Under the pieces are notes generated by a model. It had not been told where the DNA came from. It made no database searches and saw only the letters and a program-made list of their open reading frames with translations. A stretch of DNA of 64,000 nt from Pseudomonas sp. SCA2728.1_7. GTDB lineage: Bacteria; Pseudomonadota; Gammaproteobacteria; Pseudomonadales; Pseudomonadaceae. The position numbers and the translations under genes were made by a program. Shown one piece after another: positions 10,102 through 18,108 of the stretch. The DNA is taken from the NCBI RefSeq assembly GCF_018138145.1, contig NZ_CP073104.1, positions 1,178,001 to 1,242,000 of the forward strand. Reading direction: 5' to 3'. Within the stretch, counting starts at the first letter, position 1. Every line of letters begins with the position of its first letter.

Positions 10102-10839
10102 ATGAAAGCCTTGCCTCTGTTCGCCCTGAGTTTCTTGAGCGTGCTGCCGTTGAGCAGTTTTGCAATCCCCTTGAACGATGACTTTGCGCTGGAGGTAGAC
10201 CTGACCCTCGCCAGCGACTACCGCACCCGGGGCATCTCGCAAACCCAGAATGACCCCGCCGTACAGGCCGGCCTGACCCTCGCGCACAGCAGCGGTCTGT
10301 ACCTCGGCGCCTGGAGTTCCAACGTCGATTTCGGCGGTGGCCTGAAAACCCGTCAGGAAGTCGATTACTACGGCGGTTGGCTGTGGCAGGCAACCGAGGA
10401 GGTCAGCCTCGATCTGGGCTACATCAAGTACGCCTACCCCAGGGAAAGCCAGTTCAATCAGAGCGAGGTCTACGGGATTCTCGGGGTTTATGGGGTGAAG
10501 CTGGCGGCGTATTACTCCAGTGATGCGCCGGGGATCGATAGCAAGCAGAGTTCGCTGTACAGCTACATCGGCTATGAAACCGAGTTGCCTTACGACTCGG
10601 GGTTGAAGCTGCGCTACGGCAATATGGATTTCAAGGACCCGCATTTGTACTCGGCGTCCGGGCAGGCTGAGGACAGTTATCGGGAATGGGAAGTCAAACT
10701 CACCCATAACCTGGCCGGGGTGGTGTTGGGCCTGAGCTACATCGACACTGATCTCTCACAAACCCAATGCCTGAGCAATTGGGGTTTCAAAGACGTCTGC
10801 ACCGCCACCGTCGTCGCCAGCGTCAGCAAATCTTTCTGA
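10102..10839 (+). CDS. TorF-family putative porin
   Basis: 245 residues with a signal peptide ending SSFA (residue 21). The mature part is a chain of amphipathic beta strands starting with FALEVDLTLASDYRTRGISQTQND, shown here only as family context: the SDYRTRG(I/V)SQ block is the hallmark of the Gcw_chp/TorF outer-membrane family. The protein ends with SKSF, an aromatic C-terminal residue as in beta-barrel proteins. The ATG at 10102 starts the signal peptide; the earlier in-frame start lies in the REPIN. It may admit substrate for the upstream periplasmic amidohydrolase. Confidence 0.88.
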   Translation: MKALPLFALSFLSVLPLSSFAIPLNDDFALEVDLTLASDYRTRGISQTQNDPAVQAGLTLAHSSGLYLGAWSSNVDFGGGLKTRQEVDYYGGWLWQATEEVSLDLGYIKYAYPRESQFNQSEVYGILGVYGVKLAAYYSSDAPGIDSKQSSLYSYIGYETELPYDSGLKLRYGNMDFKDPHLYSASGQAEDSYREWEVKLTHNLAGVVLGLSYIDTDLSQTQCLSNWGFKDVCTATVVASVSKSF

Positions 10840-10854
10840 CCCCCTGAAAATCCC

Positions 10855-10948
10855 CCTGTAGGAGTGAGCCTGCTCGCGATAGCGGTGTGTCTGGTGTCGA
10901 TATGTTGTCTGACACACCGCTATCGCGAGCAGGCTCACTCCTACAGGG
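10855..10948. repeat. REPIN
   Basis: Third copy of the inverted REP pair, 16 nt past the porin stop and upstream of the eptA-like gene. Confidence 0.95.
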
Positions 10949-11061
10949 TTTTGCTGTGCGTTCGGTAGTTGTTACAGGATGTTTACGAATTTTTTACTAA
11001 TGTTCTTCTACAGTTACACGCGCAACCGCGTGGTTTTCATTCATGTAGAGGAATGTTTGAC

Positions 11062-12720
11062 ATGGCTTTGGGCAACGGACTGCGTTTACCGTCCATCACT
11101 CCTACCCGGCTGGTGCTGCTGTTTTCCCTGGCGCTGGTGGCGTTGTACAACCTGGCGACCTGGAGGGCGCTGGGCACACTGATCACCCTGCAAGGCGCGC
11201 ACAAAGTGGCGTTCTTTGCTTCGTTCGGGCTGTTTTTGTGGGCCGCGATCACCCTGCTGCTGACCCTGGTGTCGTTCCGCTGGACACTGAAACCAACGCT
11301 CACCGTGATCGCCCTGCTCTCGGCCTGCGCCGCGTATTTCATGAACGAATACGGCATCACCATCGACACGGTGATGATCCAGAACGTCTTCGAAACCAAC
11401 CCCGCCGAAGCCACTGCGCTGTTCAACGGCAAACTGCTGGCTTACCTGCTGTTGCTCGGTGTGTTGCCGGCGGCGTTGATCTGGCGTTGGCCGGTGAGTT
11501 ATCGGCCGTTCTTTCGCGGCTTGCTCAACAAGATTCTGGTGATCATCGCCTGTGTAGTGGTGATCGCGGCTTCGGTGGGCACGTTCTATTCGACCTACGC
11601 GCCGATCTTTCGCGAAGAAGACAAACTCACCCACTTCATCAACCCGACCAACTACATCTACGCGATCAGCAAGTACACCAAGCAACGCCTGGGCATCAAA
11701 AAGCACTTTGTGGTGCAGGCCATTGGTGAAGACGCGGTGATGAGCGCCAAGGCCGCCAGCCGCGAGAAGAAATCGCTGATGGTGTTTGTGGTCGGTGAAA
11801 CCGCGCGCGCCGATCATTTTTCGCTGAACGGTTATGAACGCGAGACCAATCCGGAACTGAGCAAACTGGACATCCTCAATTTCACCCAGGTGCATTCCTG
11901 CGGCACGTCGACGGCGGTCTCGGTGCCGTGCATGTTCTCGATGTTCCCGCGTGAGGATTACAGCGACAAGAAAGGCAAAACCTACGAGGGCCTGCTCGAC
12001 ATCCTCCAGCGTGCCGGCGTGCAAGTGCTGTGGCTGGACAACAACAGCGACTGCAAAGGCACCTGCCTGCGGGTGCCGCATCGCGACATTTCGAAGAATC
12101 AACCGGGGCCGTTCTGCGATGGCAACAACTGCCTCGACGAGGCGCTGTTGCAAGATCTGCAAAGCTACATCGACAGCCTCAAGGGCCACGCGATCATCGT
12201 CCTGCACGCCGACGGCAGCCACGGACCGGAATACTACGAGCGCTATCCGAAAGCCATGGAGCGCTTCAAACCGATCTGCCACACCAACCAGTTGGGCAGT
12301 TGCAGCCGTGATGAACTGGTGAACGTGTACGACAACACGATTCTGTACACCGACCATTTCCTCGCCAAGGTCATCGAACTGCTCAAGCGCAATCAGGACT
12401 CGCTGGACACCTCGATGGTGTACGTCTCCGACCACGGTGAATCGCTGGGCGAGAATGGCCTGTACCTGCATGCGGCGCCGTATGCGCTGGCGCCGGAAGC
12501 ACAGACCCATGTGCCGATGGTGATGTGGTTCGGCGACGGCACGCTCGCCAGTGAGGGGATTGATCGCGGCTGCCTGCAAGGCAAGACCGGGCAGACGGAT
12601 CTGAGCCACGACAACCTGTTTCATTCGGTGCTGGGGTTGTTTGAGGTGAAGACTTCGCTGTATCAGCCGGGGCTGGATATTTTTCATGGTTGCCGGCCTT
12701 CGATGACTGCCGCCCAATAA
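11062..12720 (+). CDS. eptA: EptA-type phosphoethanolamine transferase
   Basis: 552 residues: an N-terminal block of about five membrane helices (DUF1705) and a periplasmic sulfatase-fold catalytic domain. It transfers phosphoethanolamine to lipid A. Seen: zinc ligand Glu246 in VVGETARADH, nucleophile Thr282 in SCGTSTAVSVPCMFS, further metal ligands in VSDHGES, and paired cysteines typical of EptA/MCR. The ATG at 11062 has AGAGGA 9 nt upstream; the earlier ATG at 11053 overlaps that site. No pmrAB-like two-component genes are adjacent. A CACGCG/CGCGTG hairpin lies in the leader at 11017-11032. Such enzymes can lower polymyxin susceptibility. Confidence 0.93.
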   Translation: MALGNGLRLPSITPTRLVLLFSLALVALYNLATWRALGTLITLQGAHKVAFFASFGLFLWAAITLLLTLVSFRWTLKPTLTVIALLSACAAYFMNEYGITIDTVMIQNVFETNPAEATALFNGKLLAYLLLLGVLPAALIWRWPVSYRPFFRGLLNKILVIIACVVVIAASVGTFYSTYAPIFREEDKLTHFINPTNYIYAISKYTKQRLGIKKHFVVQAIGEDAVMSAKAASREKKSLMVFVVGETARADHFSLNGYERETNPELSKLDILNFTQVHSCGTSTAVSVPCMFSMFPREDYSDKKGKTYEGLLDILQRAGVQVLWLDNNSDCKGTCLRVPHRDISKNQPGPFCDGNNCLDEALLQDLQSYIDSLKGHAIIVLHADGSHGPEYYERYPKAMERFKPICHTNQLGSCSRDELVNVYDNTILYTDHFLAKVIELLKRNQDSLDTSMVYVSDHGESLGENGLYLHAAPYALAPEAQTHVPMVMWFGDGTLASEGIDRGCLQGKTGQTDLSHDNLFHSVLGLFEVKTSLYQPGLDIFHGCRPSMTAAQ

Positions 12721-12742
12721 CCCGGATATTGCGTAGATCCCT

Positions 12743-12835
12743 TGTAGGAGTGAGCCTGCTCGCGATAGCGGTGTGTCATTCAACAACGATGTTGGCTGAT
12801 CCACCGCTATCGCGAGCAGGCTCACTCCTACAGGG
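12743..12835. repeat. REPIN between convergent genes
   Basis: Fourth copy of the inverted REP pair. It lies between eptA (plus) and the DUF971 gene (minus), where it could act as a bidirectional stop. Confidence 0.95.
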
Positions 12836-12847
12836 GGCTGTGGTGTA

Positions 12848-13126
12848 TCAAGGATTGAGATTTGCCAGGTAGGCCCACGGGTAAATGCCGCGCTGGTGGC
12901 CGTCGCTGAACACCAGTTGCACGCCGTAGCCCTGGGGGTTGAGTTCGATCAGCCGTACGCGATCATCCACCAGCGGCGTCAGACCTTTCAGGCGAAACGC
13001 GCGGCATTGCGAGCACGGGCAATGGCGGCGCAATTCGGCGTGGTTGAGTTGTTGTTCGCGGCCGTCCGGCCAGCTCAGGCGCAAGGTGCCTTCGCTTTGC
13101 GAATTCCCCACCGATAGCGGATTCAT
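12848..13126 (-). CDS. DUF971 (GBBH-like N-terminal domain) protein
   Basis: 92 residues, the size of a stand-alone DUF971 domain. It carries the Zn-ribbon-like CPCSQCR cluster (Cys36, 38, 41) and a typical ending QRGIYPWAYLANL. The same fold forms the N-terminal domain of gamma-butyrobetaine hydroxylases; solo versions occur near Fe-S and heat-shock genes and have no firm function. It overlaps the HEAT-repeat gene by ATGA and is the last gene of the ABC/AprAB-like set, just before a REPIN. It may help assemble or hold a metal centre for the flavoprotein-ferredoxin pair, which is inference. Confidence 0.85.
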   Translation of the reverse strand: MNPLSVGNSQSEGTLRLSWPDGREQQLNHAELRRHCPCSQCRAFRLKGLTPLVDDRVRLIELNPQGYGVQLVFSDGHQRGIYPWAYLANLNP

Positions 13127-14085
13127 TGCAACTGACTCAACGCGATGCGCACGGCTTTGCGCACTTCCGGGTCGCCGTCGTCCTGCGCGGCCTGCAGCGC
13201 CGCCACGGCACCACGATCACTCAGTTCACCCAAGGCCAGCGCGGCTTCCTTGCGCAGGTTGCTGATGCGATGACCGAGGGTTTCAATCAGCGCGTCCAGT
13301 GCCGGGGCAAATTGCAAACGACCGAGGCTGCGGGTGGCGCGCAGGCGCACTTGCCAATAGTCATCGCTCAGCGCTTCGACCAAGGCCGGGCCGGCGTCGC
13401 GGTGGCCGACTTTGCCCAGGGTTGTCGCGGCTTCTTCGCGCACTTGCCAGGCGTTGTCCTGCAAGGCCTGGCGCAGGGCCGGGAGGACGTCGGCGCTGGA
13501 GGCCAGGCCCAAAGCGCCGGTGGCGGCGCGGCGTACTTCGGTGTCCGGGTCATCGCTGGCCAATCGCGCCAGGGCTGGCAGTGCGTCGAGTTGCTTGAGC
13601 CAGCCGAGCACGCCGACGGCTTCGCGACGGACATTGGCGTCGGCATCATTCAATGCCGCGACGGCTGAAGGAGCGGCGTCAGCGAAACGCAGTTCACGCA
13701 AGGCACGAAACGCCGCGATGCGCACGCTGACGTCAGCGTGATCGGTCCACGGCAGAATCACCCGCCCCGCCGCTTCAGTCTTGAGCAGACTCAGGCTCTG
13801 CGCAGCAGCGGATTGCACGGCGGGCGACGAGTCGGTCAAGGCTTCACACAAGGCTTGGACGACGTCCTCATCTTCCCAGGCCTCCAGCAAACGCGCGGCT
13901 TCAGCGCGGACGTCTTCAGCAGGATCCTGGCTGAGGCGGTCGACCAGCCAAAGCAAGCCATCGGGCTCTTCGAGATCGGCCAGATCAATCAGTGCAATGC
14001 GTCGCACGCCGGCGTCTTCGGCAGTCAGGCGCGGTTGCAGATCGAGAATGTCTTGGTTATCGGTCACAGCAAAAATAGAGGTCAT
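13123..14085 (-). CDS. HEAT-repeat protein of the ABC/AprAB-like operon
   Basis: 320 residues built almost entirely of about nine HEAT repeats of roughly 30 residues, each with the pattern D.(D/E)VR..A...L (examples: PDTEVRRAATGALGLA and NAWQVREEAATTLGKV). There is no signal peptide, so it is cytoplasmic. HEAT solenoids usually bind proteins or chaperone cofactor assembly; the phycobilisome-lyase type has similar repeats. It overlaps both neighbours by ATGA, showing strict coupling to the ABC ATPase and to DUF971. No catalytic motif is visible. Confidence 0.88.
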   Translation of the reverse strand: MTSIFAVTDNQDILDLQPRLTAEDAGVRRIALIDLADLEEPDGLLWLVDRLSQDPAEDVRAEAARLLEAWEDEDVVQALCEALTDSSPAVQSAAAQSLSLLKTEAAGRVILPWTDHADVSVRIAAFRALRELRFADAAPSAVAALNDADANVRREAVGVLGWLKQLDALPALARLASDDPDTEVRRAATGALGLASSADVLPALRQALQDNAWQVREEAATTLGKVGHRDAGPALVEALSDDYWQVRLRATRSLGRLQFAPALDALIETLGHRISNLRKEAALALGELSDRGAVAALQAAQDDGDPEVRKAVRIALSQLQ

Positions 14086-14930
14086 AGGGCAAATCGCGGC
14101 AAAGGGTTTTCAGGAGGCAGGCCGAGCGGATTGAGGCGCGGCAGCGGTCGTTCATCGTCGTGGCGCAGCAGGTCGAGGCAGTGGCGTTTGAGTCGGGAGA
14201 ACTCGGGACTGGTGACCAGTTCGCTGGTGCGTGGCCGGGCGAAATCCAGGCGCAAGTCTTCGATGATTCGCCCCGGTCGTGCGCTCATCACCAGCAGGCG
14301 GTCGGCGAGGAACAACGCCTCGTCGATGTCATGGGTAACGAAGACCACGGTGGTGCGGATGCGCGTCCAGATGTCCAGCAGCAGCTCTTGCATGTTCAAA
14401 CGGGTGAGCGCATCCAGCGCGCCGAATGGCTCGTCCATCAGCAGCAGGCGCGGACGGTTGACCAACACTCGGGCGATTTCCACCCGTTGCTGCATACCGC
14501 CGGAAAGTTGATCGGGCCAGCGTTCGGCGAAACCTTCGAGACCGACCAGTTTGAGAATGTCATCGGCGGCGCGATGACGTTCGGCCTTGCCGATGCCACG
14601 CATTTTCAGACCGAAGGCGACGTTGTCACGCACCGTACGCCACGGAAACAGCGTGTGGTGCTGAAACACCATGCCGCGCTGCGGTGACGGGCCGGACACC
14701 GCCGCGCCATCGACTTTCAGGCTGCCGGCATGCGCGTTCAGATGCCCGGCCAAGGCACCGAGCAAGGTCGATTTACCGCAACCGGACGGGCCAAGAATGC
14801 AGACGAACTGGCCGGGCTCGATCTGGCAATCGAGTTCGCGCACGGCTTCGAACGCTTCCCGTCCTGCGCCGAGAACGATGGACAGTTGGCGAATATCGAT
14901 CCGCCCTTCCGGGGTTTGCATCACGCTCAT
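14082..14930 (-). CDS. ABC importer ATPase (nitrate/sulfonate/taurine type)
   Basis: 282 residues. Walker A GPSGCGKST, Q-loop in MVFQHHTLFPW, signature LSGGMQQR, Walker B LLLMDEPFGALD and switch VTHDIDEA are all intact. The family (SsuB/TauB/NrtD) energises uptake of small anions such as sulfonates or nitrate. The start at 14930 shares one base with the permease stop (TGATG). A much longer frame running upstream only reads through the permease and the 45-bp repeats and is not real. The C-terminal tail after residue 250 is somewhat long. Confidence 0.93.
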   Translation of the reverse strand: MSVMQTPEGRIDIRQLSIVLGAGREAFEAVRELDCQIEPGQFVCILGPSGCGKSTLLGALAGHLNAHAGSLKVDGAAVSGPSPQRGMVFQHHTLFPWRTVRDNVAFGLKMRGIGKAERHRAADDILKLVGLEGFAERWPDQLSGGMQQRVEIARVLVNRPRLLLMDEPFGALDALTRLNMQELLLDIWTRIRTTVVFVTHDIDEALFLADRLLVMSARPGRIIEDLRLDFARPRTSELVTSPEFSRLKRHCLDLLRHDDERPLPRLNPLGLPPENPLPRFAL

Positions 14931-15709
14931 CAGGCTTTTCCTCGCGGTCGATGCCAGGGCGTGAACAACCCGCCCAGACGTTTGATCAGCAGACTGCTGC
15001 CCATGCCCAATACGCCGATCAAGAGCATGCCAACGACGATGTCGGCGTAGTTCTGGATCGTGTAGGACTCCCAGGTGTAGTAACCGATGCCGAACTGGCC
15101 GGAGATCATTTCCGCCGTGACCAGGCAGAACCAAGACGTGCCCATGCCGATCGCCAGACCCGTGATGATGCTTGGCGCTGCGCCCGGGAGGATCACTTCC
15201 AGCAGGATCGCGCGGCGCCCTGCACCGAGGCTTTTCGCTGAGGCGATCAGCCGTGGATCGACACCTTCGACACCGTGCACGGTGTTGAGCATGATCGGGA
15301 ACAGCGCGCCGGTGAAGGTGATGAAGACCATCGACAGTTCCGAGGACGGGAACATCAGGATGGCCAGTGGAATCCATGCGACGGCAGGGATTGGGCGCAG
15401 GACTTCCAGTGGGGGCAGCAGCAGGTCTTCGGCCCATTTCGAGCGGCCGATGGCTAGACCGAGGGCGATGCCGATGATTAGCGCCGCGAGATAGCCGGCG
15501 AAGACGCGGCTGAGGCTGGCGGTGAGGTGTTGCAGGAGCTTGCCGGAGTCGCCGAGGCCCAGCGCTGCTTCGATCACCGCGATAGGTGTTGGCACGTTGG
15601 CGAAGGTGACGAGGCCGAGGTTCCAGTGGTGGCTGGCAGCGAGTTGCCAGAACAGCAGGCAGAGCAGCAAGGATGTGGCTCTTGATGTCCAGCGGATGGG
15701 TGTTTTCAT
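14930..15709 (-). CDS. ABC importer permease (SsuC/TauC type)
   Basis: 259 residues with about six membrane helices and the inner-membrane permease EAA-type loop (SAKSLGAGRRAILLEVILPGAAPSI, in part). It pairs with the ATPase downstream, which it overlaps by one base, and with the binding protein encoded upstream across the repeat array. The ATG at 15709 begins the first helix; the longer frame would add 18 residues from intergenic sequence. Substrate is not readable from the permease alone. Confidence 0.92.
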   Translation of the reverse strand: MKTPIRWTSRATSLLLCLLFWQLAASHHWNLGLVTFANVPTPIAVIEAALGLGDSGKLLQHLTASLSRVFAGYLAALIIGIALGLAIGRSKWAEDLLLPPLEVLRPIPAVAWIPLAILMFPSSELSMVFITFTGALFPIMLNTVHGVEGVDPRLIASAKSLGAGRRAILLEVILPGAAPSIITGLAIGMGTSWFCLVTAEMISGQFGIGYYTWESYTIQNYADIVVGMLLIGVLGMGSSLLIKRLGGLFTPWHRPRGKA

Positions 15710-15752
15710 GGAGCGGGTTTCCAGTTGTGGAGCTGTGTTGTGGCTGAGATTT

Positions 15753-16190
15753 ACCCCCCTCACCCCAGCCCTCTCCCCCCAAGGGGGGCGAGGGGGAAAG
15801 GGAGCCGATCTTCATGCTTTTCAAAACCTGAATTCGGCTCAAGAAGGAGCCGATCTTCATGCTTTTCAAAACCTGAGTTCGGCTCAAGAAGGAGCCGATA
15901 TTCGTGCTTTTCAAAACCTGAGATCGGCTCAAGAAGGAGCCGATCTTCATGCTTTTCAGAACCTGAGTTCGACTCAAGAAGGAGCCGATATTCGTGCTTT
16001 TCAAAACCTGAGTTCGGCTCAAGAAGGAGCCGATCTTCATGCTTTTCAAACCTGAGTTCGGTTCAAGAAGGAGCGATATTCGTGCTTTTCAGAACCTGAG
16101 TTCGACTCGGTATTTCAGGTCGGCGTACCTTGCCAAAACACCGCGGTCAGTCCCCTCTCCCTCCGGGAGAGGGCTAGGGTGAGGGGCTTT
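15753..16190. repeat. Palindromic-arm element carrying the 45-bp array
   Basis: The left arm (15753-15800) and right arm (about 16105-16190) carry inverted copies of a CCCTCACCC(C/T)AGCCCTCTCC motif, each with its own internal GGGAGAGGG-type palindrome. Between them lies the seven-unit tandem array. Similar arms recur at 22737-23257 and 49426-49775, so this is an interspersed element family. It separates the binding-protein gene from the permease gene. Confidence 0.8.
15802..16109. repeat. 45-bp tandem array, seven units
   Basis: Units begin at 15802, 15847, 15892, 15937, 15982, 16027 and 16071. Two unit types differ at GATCTTCATGC (A) and GATATTCGTGC (B), ordered A-A-B-A-B-A-B, so later growth was probably by 90-bp A-B blocks. 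Each junction can form a CGGCTC-AAGAAG-GAGCCG hairpin. The unit length is a multiple of three, so open frames run through, but there is no sign of a gene. Confidence 0.93.
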
Positions 16191-16199
16191 TGATCTTCA

Positions 16200-17603
16200 T
16201 CAACGCGCAGCAACCGCCTGGGCAGTGGCGTCGGTGAAGTCGAAAACCTTGCCACCCTGCGCTGAAGCATATTGCTGAGCCTGCCCCTTGAGCAGAAACG
16301 CACTCAGACGCCCCTTCGCATCACTGGCAAACCACGCCTGCTCCGCGAGCAACTTGATCCCGCTGTCACTGGCCTGCGCATACACCGCACGGACGTTTTT
16401 GCCTTCCTGCTTCAACGCGGCCAACGCGGTAAACGCCTCTTCCGCAGACGCGTACTGCCGCACCTTGCTCTCACCGCGCACCCAGATTTCCGCGACATGG
16501 CTGAAGTCACTGATCGCTTTACCGGTCGCCGCATCCGTGGCCTTCAACGGCGTCTGCGCGTAGTTGGCCAACTGGGCCGTGTAATCCAGACCCGACGCCT
16601 TGAACGCCGCACGGATGTACTGATCGTCAATAAACGTATTCAGATCGAGCCCGCGATCAGCCTTCTTCAACAGCTTCAACGTATCGATAGCCGTGCCGAC
16701 CGCCTGGCGATATTCCGGCTTCCAGCTCAGGTCGCGGGTCTGCACGCCGAGCGGGCCGTGGAACAGGTAATTCACCTCGGCATCGACACCGGTGACTTTG
16801 GCGATCAGCTCGCTGTACTTTTCAGGCTCGGCGGCGAGCAGTCGATTGGCCTCGATGCTCGCGCGCAGGTACGCGACGACGATCTCCGGATACTTCTTCG
16901 CATAAGTCTGATCCACCAGCGCACCGTGGAATGTCGGCGCATTGGCCTGGGCGCCGTCGTAGATCTTGCGGGCGAAACCCCGGCTCGGGAACAGCTCGGC
17001 GAACGGCACGAAATCGGCGTGGGCGTCGATCTTGCCGGCCTGCAACGCCGAGCCGGCGACTTCCGGCGGCTGGGCGATGATGTTGACATCCTTGAGCGGA
17101 TCCCAGCCCTGCTCCGCCACCGCACGCAGCAACATGCCGTGGGCGGTCGAAGCGAACGGCACGGAAATGGTCTTGCCCTTGAGCTCGCTCAGCGCCTGCA
17201 CGCCCGACGCGCTGGGCACGACGATGCCGTTGCCGCTGCCCTTGATGCTGCCCGACAGCACGCTGATAAACAGGCTGTGCTTGCCGGCGGTTTCGAACGC
17301 GACACCGTTGAACGCACCGGGGAAATCGGCCATGGCGCCGAAGTCGAGTTTGCCGGCGACCATCTCGTTGGTCAGCGGTGCGCCGCTGGTGAAGTTCTTC
17401 CACTGCACGTCGTACTTGGCGTCTTTGTAAGCGCCGTCGTGGGGCAGGTATTTGTCGAGCAGACCGAGTTCACGAATCAACAAGCCGCCGGCGGCGCAGT
17501 TGATGGTGGTGTCCTGGGTGCCGATGGCAATGCGGATGGTTTCGGCCGAGGCCGACACGGTGAACGAAGCCAGTACCAGACCGGCGATTGCTGCACGCAA
17601 CAT
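16200..17603 (-). CDS. ABC importer substrate-binding protein with C-terminal extension
   Basis: 467 residues, longer than the usual 310-340 of SsuA/TauA/NrtA-type proteins. A signal peptide (cut after SASA) is followed by a periplasmic-binding fold with a TIRIAIGTQDTTINCAAGG start and a SGNGIVVPSASGVQALSELKGKTISVP hinge region, here only partly quoted as landmarks. The last 90 residues form an extra domain ending in GGKVFDFTDA, which resembles the end of NosL-type copper proteins; that is an inference. The start at 17603 has GAGGGG upstream. It follows the AprAB-like genes after a REPIN and precedes the permease after the 45-bp array. Confidence 0.88.
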   Translation of the reverse strand: MLRAAIAGLVLASFTVSASAETIRIAIGTQDTTINCAAGGLLIRELGLLDKYLPHDGAYKDAKYDVQWKNFTSGAPLTNEMVAGKLDFGAMADFPGAFNGVAFETAGKHSLFISVLSGSIKGSGNGIVVPSASGVQALSELKGKTISVPFASTAHGMLLRAVAEQGWDPLKDVNIIAQPPEVAGSALQAGKIDAHADFVPFAELFPSRGFARKIYDGAQANAPTFHGALVDQTYAKKYPEIVVAYLRASIEANRLLAAEPEKYSELIAKVTGVDAEVNYLFHGPLGVQTRDLSWKPEYRQAVGTAIDTLKLLKKADRGLDLNTFIDDQYIRAAFKASGLDYTAQLANYAQTPLKATDAATGKAISDFSHVAEIWVRGESKVRQYASAEEAFTALAALKQEGKNVRAVYAQASDSGIKLLAEQAWFASDAKGRLSAFLLKGQAQQYASAQGGKVFDFTDATAQAVAAR

Positions 17604-17733
17604 GATTGTTTCCCCTCGAATCATTTATTTGAGTTCGTCTCCGCCGCGATCAGGGCGCGGTGGGAAACGAGGGGTTTTTGGTTATTCCAGCGTCCGGGGT
17701 TCACCGGATGGCTTTGGGTTGTCACAGTTCAAA

Positions 17734-17825
17734 TGTAGGAGTGAGCCTGCTCGCGATAGCGGTTTTCCAGATGTTGATGTGCTGACTGACACACCGCTAT
17801 CGCGAGCAGGCTCACTCCTACAGGG
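17734..17825. repeat. REPIN inside the AprAB-like/ABC gene set
   Basis: Fifth copy of the inverted REP pair, between the ferredoxin stop (17835) and the binding-protein gene. All genes around it point left, so it may tune expression of the two halves. Confidence 0.95.
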
Positions 17826-17834
17826 GATCGGGTT

Positions 17835-18080
17835 TCAACGCAGGAGATAGGGGATGTCGACCTTGACGGCACCGGTCGGGCAATCCTTTTCGCACGGCAT
17901 GCAGTACCAGCATTCATCGAACGCCATGTAGGCCTTCTGCGTCGCCGGGTTGATCGCCAGCAAATCCATCGGGCAAACGTCGACACACACGGTGCAGCCC
18001 TTTTCGGCGATGCATTTGTCCTCGTCCACGGTGACGGGGGCGTTGGAGCGGAAGAAGATTTCCTGAGCTTGATAGGCCAT
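17835..18080 (-). CDS. AprB-like 2[4Fe-4S] ferredoxin
   Basis: 81 residues with two cluster motifs: Cys23, 29, 32, 36 (C-x5-C-x2-C-x3-C) and Cys57, 60, 63, 67 (C-x2-C-x2-C-x3-C). The unusual first spacing and the ECWYCMPCEKDCP block resemble the beta subunit of APS reductase (AprB). It lacks the long C-terminal arm that wraps AprA in true AprAB. It should pass electrons to or from the flavoprotein encoded 28 nt upstream. The ATG at 18080 starts the conserved domain. No other dissimilatory sulfur gene is in the window. Confidence 0.9.
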   Translation of the reverse strand: MAYQAQEIFFRSNAPVTVDEDKCIAEKGCTVCVDVCPMDLLAINPATQKAYMAFDECWYCMPCEKDCPTGAVKVDIPYLLR

Positions 18081-18108
18081 GGTTCGGACTCTTTGATTTA
18101 TTGATGTA

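Noticed and set aside
15725..16099. Repeat-protein frames through the 45-bp array
   Set aside because: They exist only because the unit is a multiple of three; they start in the palindromic arm and have no ribosome site.
15802..16109. 45-bp repeats considered as a CRISPR array
   Set aside because: The repeats are contiguous without unique spacers and no cas genes are near.
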